The notes beneath the pieces are model-generated. The model was given only the letters and a program-made list of their open reading frames with translations, ran no database searches and was not told where the DNA came from. Made by a program: the position numbers and the translations under genes. From Luzula sylvatica (taxonomy: Eukaryota; Streptophyta; Magnoliopsida; Poales; Juncaceae), in the NCBI GenBank assembly GCA_946800325.1, contig OX326958.1:68011264-68075263 (forward strand): 64,000 bases of DNA, in the 5' to 3' direction. Shown one piece after another: positions 35,669 through 46,312 of this stretch; within the stretch, counting starts at the first letter, position 1; each line of letters begins with the position of its first letter.

Positions 35669-38600
35669 CTAGGGTCCAATTGCCAACTGGATCTCTTCAA
35701 CACTTGGCCACTTCAATTTAGAACTGCCTTCTACATTGGAGAGTTTTGTCGTCGATTCGTTTTCTCTTATTTTAGGCTCTTCTTCTGTTTTACCGGCACC
35801 GTTACTACTACCGGCTTCTCCGGTTGCACCGGCGTCCTTATTTTTGGGATGCTTGGAGTCATTTATCCACCCCAAAATTGCCCCTTGAGTCGTTTCTCGA
35901 AACACCAGCATATCTGTTTTCCCGCTCATCTAAATCATACGAATCAAAATTTTATTCGCAAAATCAAGTTAGATACAACATTTTATACATTTTGAAATTT
36001 GTTGTTGAATGAGTAGGTGGTAAATGAGTAAACAAATAAAATAGTTTCATTTGTTTCATGTTTGAATCATTACTAGTTATCAATTAGTGTGGGGAATTTA
36101 GAAAAAGCAAGTATAATTTTCAATTTTGAAAGGATAATCAGAACTAGTTAAGAGATACTTACACGGGAGATAATAGCATATAGGGGTATGGTACTATAAC
36201 TGCACAGTGCTGTTATTATCGTGCTGTAATTTTTATAGTGTACAAATGTAACCCATATGAAAAATTAAAAATTAAAAATATATTAGAAGATATAAAGTAA
36301 AAAACTGTAAATAAATCATGCCTTGTGATAAATCTAGGAATAAGAAAGCCCTTTCTGTCCATAATGCATGAGTCCATGCCATAAGTAGTCTGTACCAGTA
36401 CAATTTATATTTACATGTTTGAATATACTCTTCAAATTAACAAAATATACTGCTGAATTCAACATATTAACATGACTAAAATTAATAATAAAATAATATA
36501 TTTTCAACAGTATATTTTATAAATACAAAAATATATATTTTCTAATTTCAACAGTATATTTTGGTCCTTGAATTTTTCTTGTGGATTTTTTTTAACATTT
36601 CTCTTTACATTTATACATAAAACTAATGTATAAAGAAAATTATTTCAATTCCAAACTTTACCAGGATCCAAAAGAAGTAGGCGATCTGAAAGGCGCTTTC
36701 GAAAAGGATAAAGTGGAGAAAGAAGAAAATGATTTTGGGTCGATTATACCAAAATAACTCGTCAGAAGGTTCCAACGCTATACTTCCGAGCTCGACTATC
36801 ATTGCTGTGTGCTTTGATGCTACTGCATAAGCCATCTCCTTTATGACGTGCTGCAATTTCGCACCGACTACCAACAATAGCTGCACCATATATATGTATA
36901 ATATTAATCTACGCAAAAATTTCGACATTGTTTTTGTTGATTTTCGCTCAATGTGTACTCACAACTAAAGGAATGATAGATATCCAGAAGTACACGTGCC
37001 AACCTGCGACGTCGAGAAACAATAAAATCATCACGAAAACCCAAAGGTACCAGCTGCATTTACAAAAAAAAGTTGTTAGTTGATAAAATAAAAATAAAAA
37101 ACCATGATAGTGAACGAGTTCTTATTTATTTTATTAATAAAATAGAGAACCATATGAGCACGTTTCGTGCTCCATTTCTACTTAAAAAAAAATAGAGAAG
37201 TTCTATGATAGATTCATTTTCTTATTATGGATCATTTTAAAAAAAATTATTTTAAGAATTTTAGCTATTTCTTAATTAATTATACAAAATTTATGTTTTA
37301 GATAGCATTAAATGATAAATATACATTAGAATCTTACAAAAAAAAAATCATTATTTAATAAATATTCGATTTTTCTTTTTAAAATGAGTTTCTGATAAGA
37401 AAACGGGTCTATCATAGAATTCCCCATAAAAATAATAGTGAACTAGTTCAATCCATCTATAATATTTTGTGTCATGTTTACCTTATACCCACAACTTCCT
37501 TAAAATCAACTTGAAGAGATCGCATCATGAAAGCGAAGAAATCGAACCTCTGATTATTTCCACAATGTTTCTGGAAAGGAAAAAAGCATATGTATATATA
37601 ATATATATATATATTTATTTTTTTATTGTTAGTATGAATTTTCTTCTACCATTATGAAACCAAGTCTCAATCCAATATATTCCTGTTTGTTAATTGATCC
37701 CAAGAATTGCTTGAAAAATGCGCTCTGAAATGATCATTAATTTCGTATTAATCATAGCTTACTTTTTGAATTAAGAAAATATGGACGATGAACATTCTCC
37801 TTATAATTCTGTAATATGTATTTCGTCAAAAAAAATTCTGTAATATGTAAGTATACTCGATTGGATAAATAATTAGCATTGCACATAAATGAGACGATAA
37901 ATTAAATTTAAAAAATTAAAAAATAATCGCGTACCAACCAATCCATTGCCATGTCAATTTTAGAGAACCCATGGTAATGTTTTTGAATTAGTTCGTCACC
38001 ATGCACATCAGTAACCAATCTACGAACTGCAGGAGCTCAGAGCAAATTGGTACATAATTAGAAAATTTTGAGGAGGATTTTATTAAGATAAAAATCAAGA
38101 TATATTTTTGGATATATATTCAAGTTAAATATAGATGAATTTATGTATGTATATGTTTAATAATCATACTGGTATCATGGGTACACTCTTTTTTGTCAAG
38201 CTCTTCCACTACCCATTTCTCCCAGCTTCTCCACTTGTTCATCTGAATATAACAAAATATATATATGCTATAGTTTCCAAAATAAAAGTCAAATGAATAT
38301 GAATATGAATATGAATATGAATATAATAATTAAAACTATCCAATTTACTTGTAGAGTTCCCAAGACAATACTGATTTTAATGAGAACCACATGGGTCACT
38401 GCCAGTACAAAGATAAATATATGCAATTGATGAATTGCCTCCAGTGAAAGCACTGGAACTTTGCCCTGCAAAATAGCGAACATAATAAATTTGTATTATC
38501 CACTGTCAGAAATGATTTTTGTTGTTGTTGTTGTTTTTACTGCACAATTGAACAATATATAGTAGATATTGATGTATTAGGGGAGATAAATATTTTACTT

Positions 38601-40166
38601 TCGTCACGCTAGTAGCGTGTTCTATAATCTGAAACACGAGTAAAGATTTAAAATCCTCTGAATGTTGCAAATATGTATAATTTCTAATTTAGTGAAATCT
38701 TGATTCTTGACCAAACAATTGGCCTATATTTTCCTTAAGAAAATAAAAATATAATCATATTATATCAATATAAGATAAATTAATAATTAGTCGAAGGCCA
38801 AAACTTCATGCACCCCTATTAAAACTTCACTTATATGAATACTATATTTTCGAAAAAAATCGAAGATTTTGTAGGGTATCGAACTTATGCGACCTCATAC
38901 TTAACAAATAACATGATATAGACGTATAGTTACTATAACACGGAACGAAAGAAGTTCAAAAACATTGTACCTTCGACGAGCAGTAGGTGGATTGGGCACC
39001 CTCAACAAGAGAACTTTCTTGAAAGTCTTTGTTGCACGGAAGCCAATGGCGCATTAATTCCTCGGGTACACAAATCCGTTGTAAGAAACCTTGGAATACC
39101 GTTAATAAGAGCGAGATGAAACCCAAAAGCATCAACTCTGTCATGAGTACGAATTTAATATATTGGAATTACGCGTTTCGTATATGTATATAAAAAAAGG
39201 GTGATTCTACGGTAGGACCTTTACTTCATTGAATGGACAAGATTAAATCTTATAAATGAATCTAAGGGTTGTGATACAATTTGCTTAAGATAAGACCTTT
39301 AGTCAAAAGGGTAGAATAGTAATTATTTGCCTATAGTATTCAGTTAGTTTTGTTGCTTCCTCCATTTCTCCTTCTTTCTCGCTCTTTCCTTTTGTTTACT
39401 TGGTTTACTTGTTTTGATGGTAGAAATATTGATTCAAATTGCATGTGGGAATGGAACTTGAAATATTTTGTACAATTTGGATTCGCAAATAAATATTTTG
39501 TGCAATTTGGATTCACAAATAATTTGGAGAAATATTTAGTGAATAATCTCACAACATAATTGACGAAAGAATTAGGCAAAGTAATAATTTAATTACAGTA
39601 TAATCTTTCCACTTTGTTATGTTTTTAGTTTTTGAAATTTTGTTCACACAATCAATCATGTATTGTTTGTAAATTCGAAACATAAATTGAATTGTGTAAA
39701 ATCAGAGAGAGGCAATTGATTTTTTTTCTCAAACCATTCCATAAGATCTTACAGAAAATATACCAGAGAGAGAGAGAGAGAGGGGAAGGGCTGATTCACA
39801 AAATTATGAAGAGAGAGAGGAGAGATGCTGTTAATTGCTAAAATGGAAATGAAAGACCGAAAATAAGGAAATAATGGGAAGGCTAATAATGACAGAAATG
39901 GAGATATAAAAGAACAAATAATTAGTATATATATCGTTACCCAAAATAACCTTTTTCAAAAAGGATCTACAGTAGAATTATCCAAAAAATAACTACTTAC
40001 CATCTTTTACTTTTTGCAATGCATTGAGAAGAAGGTTCTTGCTCTTTTTCAAAGACTCGCCGAGCTTGTGAAGGAGCCATTCGAATAGTAAAGAAATGGA
40101 GACAATCACAGTGCAAACTATGGCGACGATCCACGTTGGAGTATATTCGAGTTTTATGTCGGCCAT
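35669..40166 (-). CDS. MLO-like seven-transmembrane protein (copy A)
   Basis: Twelve exons: 40166-40001, 39137-38971, 38465-38349, 38242-38170, 38026-37935, 37724-37650, 37570-37482, 37053-36963, 36880-36662, 36389-36322, 36223-36163 and 35929-35669, about 492 residues. Intron 10 uses a GC donor (36321-36320); the rest are GT-AG. MLO proteins are plasma-membrane calcium-channel-like proteins with seven helices; some condition powdery mildew susceptibility, others act in root or pollen growth. Family marks: LEYTPTW at the start, ELMLLGFISLLLT, AIHQLHIFIFVLAVTHV, the WYLW...GWHVYFW helix pair, VGAKLQHVI, LFWYNRPKI and LCSYSTIPLYAIIS. The calmodulin-binding region after helix 7 keeps a Trp (ILGWI) but lacks the usual run of basic residues. 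Gene order suggests relation to Arabidopsis MLO15. Confidence 0.92.
37195..37425. mobile_element. short inverted-repeat element in intron 7 of MLO copy A
   Basis: The ends GAGAAGTTCTATGATAGATT and, opposite strand, GGGGAATTCTATGATAGACC form an imperfect inverted repeat around 231 bp of AT-rich DNA. The ends resemble those at 39199 and 53411. No clear target duplication in the A-rich flanks. Confidence 0.55.
38289..38325. repeat. (GAATAT)n hexanucleotide repeat in an MLO intron
   Basis: About five tandem GAATAT units in intron 3 of MLO copy A. Confidence 0.85.
39199..39983. mobile_element. inverted-repeat element in intron 1 of MLO copy A (785 bp)
   Basis: The left end GGGTGATTCTACGGTAGGAC pairs with the reverse complement of the right end, GGATAATTCTACTGTAGATC. 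The interior holds a short GA repeat (about 39762-39782) and no transposase. The A-rich flanks hide the target duplication. It explains most of the 863-bp intron 1. Confidence 0.6.
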
Positions 40167-41827
40167 TCCCTCTTTTTGTCTCTATAAATTGTTTCTGTTT
40201 CTTGTGTTTTGTCTTTGATCTCCTTTTGTGATGCCTCCATCGTTTTACTTTATAGGGAAACATTGAAGGGGAGAAGACCAAGCACGCGATGATATTGTAC
40301 GATAGGATTATGGAAATTTGATTCAATTACATTTTTTGTTGATAAAATGTGATCCAATTTCAACGCAAAGGGAGGTGTTATCTTTGTATTTTTGTGATTC
40401 TTTTATGTATTTTCTTTGATAATATGAGGTGAACTAGCTCTTATTATAGCTAATATTGAAAACCTCTAATTTCGATTTTTATTTATTTTTTTCTTGAGCA
40501 ATTGTGTGCTAAGTGCAATTTCTCTCAATTTTTTTTTTTTGTAAAAAAAAGACTATCATTATCTGACTTGAAAAATTCTGTTACAAAATAACACGGAGCG
40601 GGATTTTAAATCGAAAAACAACATTGAGGGAGATTTATTCTAATGAAGTAGTTAGCTAATACAATTAAATAAACATGGTTGTCATAGTGAAAGGAACTGA
40701 TTACCTTGTTTAAGGTTAGATTGATGTGGTGTAGTTTTATATGAGCTTTCTCCTCACTATCATCAATTCATCATGCAATGCACCGAGTCTTCGAGTTGAG
40801 TACACGAAAATGGCTCGAATAACAGTTCTTATTTCTTTACAGATAATACCTTGAAGAATATCTATTACAATTAATATTTAGTATTTAAAAGAAATATTTG
40901 CTCCATTACCCTCAAGTCGTAAAGAAAATATACATAATTTATTGAGTAATGCTACGTAGCAAGATACCGCAACAAAATTAGCAGCAGAATGTTGAATTAA
41001 TATAAACACATATAAATCTCATTAAATCATAATACACCACATTACAAAATATAATGTCAACAAAATATTCTGTTTCTATCATGTTGTGAGAGAATATTGT
41101 GTATCCTTACTTGTAATTTATTGCATATGAGGTATAGATAATGGGCTCATATTTATCAATGGGCTCAACGGTCCATTTTACCCTTTTTATTGTACAGAGA
41201 ATGAATTATTTATGCTTCTCGGTAGGGTTGTACCAGTGTACGGTATGCCCCCTTCTTCCAGGAGAAAGACGAACGGTAGAAATGCATCATGGTTGTACGA
41301 AGGTGGGTCAAGGATCTATCCAAATGGCGACTCTAACGGCACTGGATACATGCTCATCATGATTGTACGAACCCTGATTTAAGGTTAATTAAATTTTTAA
41401 GTGTGCAATTGAGCCTCAATCGACCCAATTATTTCTCATGTATCATGTACCAGTCCGGTACGAGAAGATATATTCATAATTCAGGAACCTAGTGAAAATT
41501 CAATTGCCTGAATGAAATTAGTTCCCAACGCATGCACTTACTAAGCTGTTTATTCCGGTTTACTAATACTAATCAGATATCAGTTTCACTACTGCTAATA
41601 TATCTCGAATATATTATGATTTATGCTAAACGATTTGTTTCATGTTTCGTTTGATGATACAATACTCTTTTTACTGCATCATGAACTATAATTAGGAATC
41701 ATGATTAATTCAAGATTTCTAATAATTAAATCCTCAACTATTGCTACGAACGCTGAAATATCATTTGATCTTCTTTTCCCGTCATATCCTCTTTGGCCTT
41801 TGGTAGGTTGCCAAAATCTCTAAAGTG
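40167..41827. other. promoter side of MLO copy A and intergenic DNA
   Basis: No gene recognised. Near 41230-41370 two copies of a CATCATGGTTGTACGAA-like motif occur in a GC-richer patch, perhaps a decayed element. The last 50 bp continue an open minus-strand frame interrupted by the copia insertion. Confidence 0.4.
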
Positions 41828-42336
41828 TGTTAAGAATATTAATTCATTTTCTAATAAAATAATAATTAATTGATGAAGAAGTAACTTAAGCATGGAGAAT
41901 AGACATGAATATTGGAGAGTGTTCTAGATGGTTAATTGGAGATGTGTAGAAATATCATGCACTTTATTTAACCGACTTTGCATTTGTATTGGAGGTCAAA
42001 GAGAATTCTAAGTTTCTCTAGAATCTCCAAGTTGCACCTACACACTCATACATGGTTATAAATAGGAAGGTAGGATAGCTCTATGGATATTAATACAAGA
42101 GAGAGAGTGAGAAATATAGAAAGAGAAATAGAAAGAGAGAGAGAGAGTGCGTGAGTTAAAATAGAAAGTGAGAATCACAATATAAAGAGAGAGAGAAACA
42201 GAGAGAGGGGAATTTTAGAGAGAGAAAAATATTAGAGTGAGAAAGCAAGTAAAGAGTGTAGCCAGTATCTTTGTAATATCAAGTTTGTGTAATAAAAATA
42301 GTTTTCGAGTATTAAATCGCTGCGCAAATTTCAACA
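41828..42336 (+). repeat. 5' LTR of the copia element
   Basis: 509 bp, TG...CA ends. A promoter-like GTTATAAATAGGAAGG at about 42058 is followed by a GA-rich transcribed region. The primer binding site follows two bases after its end. Confidence 0.95.
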
Positions 42337-42386
42337 AGTGGTATCAGAGCGACCGAGGTTCGATTACGGGCGTTTCGAAATAGTTG

Positions 42387-43311
42387 ATGGCGTCAAGTGT
42401 TGGAGCAAGCATGGCGCAGTCGATGGTACCCGTATTTACGGGAGATCATTATGACGTTTGGAGAATAAAGATGCGAACGTTGTTGTTATCGCAAGGTCTC
42501 TGGGAGATTGTTGAAACAGGCTATGTTGAACCGTTGCCTGGACAAACTCCGACCGATGCCGAAAAAGAAGCGTTGGCGGAGAATCGGGTCAAGAATGCTA
42601 GAGCTTTGTTCTTGATCCAACAAGGAGTTTCCGAAAGCCTGTTCTCGCGAATAATGGGCGCAACCATGGCGAAAGAGGCATGGAGTATCCTTCAAGAAGA
42701 GTTTCAGGGATCCGCGAAGGTGATCGCGGTTAAATTGCAGACGATGCGGAGGCAGCTTCACAATCTTAATATGAAAGAGACAGAAACGATAAAGGAGTAT
42801 TTTTCGAGTTATTGAGATTGTGAACCAGATGCGTACGTATGGCGAAACCGTTACTGATCAGATGGTAGTAGAGAAAATCTTGATCAGCCTGCCGGAGAAA
42901 TACGAGTACATCGTGACGGCAATAGAGGAGTCGAAGGATCTCTCCACCATGACGGTACAACAACTGATGAGTTCGTTGGAGTCGCATGAAGAGCGAAAAC
43001 TACAACGAGGGAGTACTTCGGTTGAAAATGCTTTTCAATCGAAAATGAGTTTCAAACCTCGGTATTATCCGAAGAACCAAGAAGAAGGTGGTTCGCAGAA
43101 GAATGACGGGCCAAAGAGAAATTTCCAGAATCCCCAAGAAGAAAAACCAAGACGGTGGTAGAATACCGATAATTCGAAACGGTGGTGCGCTATCTGCAAA
43201 AAGAATAATCATACTACGGATAACTGCTGGTCGAAGAAGAAAACGCAGTGTTTCAAGTGCCAGAAATTTGGGCATATTGCGAGGGATTGCCGATCTCAGA
43301 CGGGTAACCGA
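42387..43311 (+). pseudogene. copia gag region, broken by frameshift and stop
   Basis: From the ATG at 42387 the frame shows copia gag (UBN2-type) features: FTGDHYDVWRIKMRTLL, LWEIVE and AKEAWSILQEEFQG. It hits a stop at about 42815, where similarity continues in another frame (VNQMRTYGE, ISLPEKYEYIVTAIEES), so a single-base change of frame lies around 42800. A UAG stop at about 43159 precedes a CCHC zinc knuckle (CFKCQKFGHIARDC, about 43250-43292). Both breaks should prevent a full Gag-Pol. Confidence 0.88.
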
Positions 43312-45110
43312 GTGAATTTTACGGAAGAAAAAGAAGATCGAGGAAACATGTTCTATACCTGTCACACGGCGAAAGAAGAAAAAGACGATGTATGGTATTT
43401 GGATAGCGGGTGCACGAATCACATGACCGGAAAAGAGGAGATATTTCGAGATATCGACACTTCGTACAAGACTAAGGTTCGTTTGGGTAACGGAGCTTTA
43501 GTTGAAGCCAAAGGAAAGGGGAGTATCGCTCTTCAGACGAAAAACGGGTCGAAATTTATGCGAGATGTATTGCTGGTCCCGGATCTGCAGCAGAATTTAT
43601 TGAGTGTTGGGCAACTGATTCAGAACGGTTATGTCGTTCATTTCGAAAATAACTACTGCAAGATCTACGATCGGCATAATAAGAATCAAGTGTTGGCGAA
43701 AATCGATATGGAGCGGTCAAGGAGTTTTCCCCTGGAGATTAGTTATGCTCCGCAATTAGCATGGCGAAGCGAAGTGACGAGTGATTCTGGCTTGTGGCAT
43801 AAGAGATTCGGGCATCTCAACTATATGGCGTTGAAGTTGTTGAGAGCAAAAAGAATGGTGCGAGGACTGCCGTATATCGAGTTAAAGAAAGATACATGTG
43901 AAGGGTGTATTCTAGGGAAACAACATCGAGCATCATTTCCAACTGGCGCTTGGAGAGCTAAGGCACCGCTAGAATTAGTGCATACTGATATATGCGGAAA
44001 GATGCAAACACCGTCGCAAGGGCAAAATTGGTATTTTCTTCTCTTTGTTGATGATTATTCGAGGATGATGTGGGTTTATTTCTTGAAAGAGAAGTCAGAG
44101 GCGTTTGAGACTTTCAAGAAATTCAAAGCTCTTGTCGAAAATGAAAGTGGTCGGAGAATAAAGACGCTAAGGAGTGATCGGAGCGGTGAGTTTACCTCGA
44201 AAGAGTTTGACCGATATTGCGAATATAACGGTATTCGTAGACAACTGACGGCCGCATATACCCCACAGCAAAATGGCGTTGCCGAGCGGAAGAATAGAAC
44301 GATTGTCGAGATGGCGCGTGCGATGTTGAAGGAGAAAGGTATGCCAAATTCGTCTTGGGCGGAAGCTATTGGTACGGCGGTTTATATTCTAAACCGAAGT
44401 CCAACACGATCGGTGATGAATAGGACTCCAATTGAAGCATGGCGTGGCGTGAAACCGTCAGTTCGATACATGAAGGTGTTTGGTTGTATATGTTACGCGC
44501 ATGTCCCGTCGGAGACAAGGAGAAAGCTCGACGATAAAAGCGAGAAGTGTATATTCGTCGGATATAACGATACGACGAAAGGTTATCGGCTATATAATTT
44601 GGAGAAGAAAAGGTTGGTTGTTAGTCGAGATGTTATCTTCGACGAGAATTCTTCTTGGAATTGGGAAGAAAATAAAGTGCAAGAAGTTAGAGGAGCACCG
44701 ACTATTATCTCGCTTGGTGAGCCGAGAATGCCGATTATCGAGCCACATAGAGAAGGAAGTTCTTCAGGACGAAATGGATCAAGTTCGAGTTCATCTCCGA
44801 ATTCGAGTCCAAGTCCGAACAGAGAAAGAAGAGAAGAAGAGACGACACCAGAGACAACACCAAGACGTGTGAGGAGTTTGCGAGATATTTATGAATCTTG
44901 CAATTTCTCGGTTGTAGAACCGCAAAGTTTCGTTGAAGCAGAGAAACACGAGAACTGGATCAAGGCGATGGAGGATGAAATCCAGATGATCGAGAAGAAT
45001 AACACGTGGGAGTTGAATGAACGATCGAAAGACAGAGATGTTATCGATAGACAAGTTTATACGAAACCGCGACATGATCGGCGCATACAAGAAAATGAAT
45101 TAAGGGGGAG
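43312..45110 (+). pseudogene. copia pol: protease and integrase, reverse transcriptase deleted
   Basis: The frame continues from the zinc knuckle without an ATG of its own. The aspartic protease motif DSGCTNHM lies near 43410. The integrase zinc domain (WHKRFGHLNY, then CEGCILGKQHRASF) is followed by the catalytic core with HTDICG, RSDRSGEF (usually RGGEF) and PQQNGVAERKNRT. Next come the VFGCICYAHVP segment, a Ser/Pro-rich linker, and the very start of reverse transcriptase (NWIKAMEDEIQMIEKNNTWE). The frame then reaches the polypurine tract within about 35 codons. The YVDD catalytic region and RNase H are missing. Confidence 0.9.
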
Positions 45111-45621
45111 TGTTAAGAATATTAATTCATTTTCTAATAAAATAATAATTAATTGATGAAGAAGTAACTTAAGCATGGAGAATAGACATGAATATTGGAG
45201 AGTGTTCTAGATGGTTAATTGGAGATGTGTAGAAATATCATGCACTTTATTTAACCGACTTTGCATTTGTATTGGAGGTCAAAGAGAATTCTAAGTTTCT
45301 CTAGAATCTCCAAGTTGCACCTACACACTCATACATGGTTATAAATAGGAAGGTAGGATAGCTCTATGGATATTAATACAAGAGAGAGAGTGAGAAATAT
45401 AGAAAGAGAAATAGAAAGAGAGAGAGAGAGAGTGCGTGAGTTAAAATAGAAAGTGAGAATCACAATAGAAAGAGATAGAGAAACAGAGAGAGGGGAATTT
45501 TAGAGAGAGAAAAATATTAGAGTGAGAAAGCAAGTAAAGAGTGTAGCCAGTATCTTTGTAATATCAAGTTTGTGTAATAAAAATAGTTTTCGAGTATTAA
45601 ATCGCTGTGCAAATTTCAACA
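45111..45621 (+). repeat. 3' LTR of the copia element
   Basis: 511 bp, nearly identical to the 5' LTR, with one extra GA unit. The pol frame runs into its first bases before stopping. Confidence 0.95.
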
Positions 45622-45923
45622 AAGTGGTCTCCTTCGCCGAATCACGAGCTTCGTCGATTAATTTTCCTTTGACTTGGATTTCTTCATAATGAAAATTCTT
45701 CCAATGAACCGTATAAACCCTTGTTTCCGGATATGATTTGGAAATGAGGAAGATATATCGAGCATTAACCCTTCCATAATTTCTTTAATTTCATCATTCC
45801 CATTGTATAACATCATCCAAACCCATCATTTTAGCAAGACTTTCACGGCTTTATACTTCACTCCTCTTTTATTGGATGACATAATCCAAACCCATCATTT
45901 TATCACCTTTGAGTGCTTAGCTT
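45622..45923 (-). other. host DNA with an open frame interrupted by the copia element
   Basis: On the minus strand an open frame of about 65 codons from roughly 45795 runs up to the target duplication. It would continue in frame in the left flank to a TGA at 41782-41784 if the element were absent. A second frame in the same stretch is also open (LMLDISSSFPNHIRK). I recognise neither. A direct repeat, AATCCAAACCCATCATTTTA-like, occurs at about 45813 and 45882. Possibly a decayed gene. Confidence 0.35.
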
Positions 45924-46312
45924 TGTTGAAATTTGCGCAGCACAACGATACTCAAAATAACTATTTTATTACACAAGATTCTATTACAAAGCAACACTAC
46001 AAACTTTCTCTCTCTACATACAACCTCTCTTTCCCTCTCTCTCTCTCTACGTATGGCTCACACTCTCCCTCTTTTACTATCTATGTATCTTTCTATTTGA
46101 TTGATGGATTGAATGAATACATGCAACATCCTCACTACCTATTTATACCCCTCATAATAAGCATGACCACCATACATGGAATTGCCTAGAAACATGCAGA
46201 TTACCACGTGTATGAGTTGGTTTATAACCTTAGCAACTAAGTAACTTAGCCAACTAAGTAACTTCTTCATTAATAAAGATTATTTTATTTAGAAAATAAA
46301 TTATTTTCAACA
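45924..46312 (-). mobile_element. solo LTR, related copia family, minus orientation (389 bp)
   Basis: On the minus strand it starts TGTTGAAAATAATTTATTTTC and ends GCGCAAATTTCAACA, the same terminal 15 bases as the neighbouring copia LTR. It has a CTATTTATAC-type TATA region and a GA/CT-rich tract. The target duplication is AGCTT (45919-45923, 46313-46317). It is clearly diverged from the other LTRs and so a separate subfamily. Confidence 0.9.

Larger units (their letters stand above)
41828..45621 (+). mobile_element. Ty1/copia LTR retrotransposon, internally deleted, young
   Basis: LTRs at 41828-42336 and 45111-45621 begin TGTTAAG and end TTCAACA. By eye they differ by three substitutions and one GA dinucleotide. 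The target duplication is AAGTG (41823-41827, 45622-45626). A primer binding site TGGTATCAGAGC (initiator Met tRNA) starts at 42339, and a polypurine tract AAGGGGGAG precedes the 3' LTR. The internal region has gag, protease, integrase and only the first part of reverse transcriptase, then jumps to the 3' end. Total length 3.8 kb against about 5 kb for complete elements. Confidence 0.95.

Noticed and set aside
42339..42350. Possible tRNA-like sequence TGGTATCAGAGC
   Set aside because: It is the primer binding site complementary to initiator Met tRNA, directly after the 5' LTR; no cloverleaf surrounds it.
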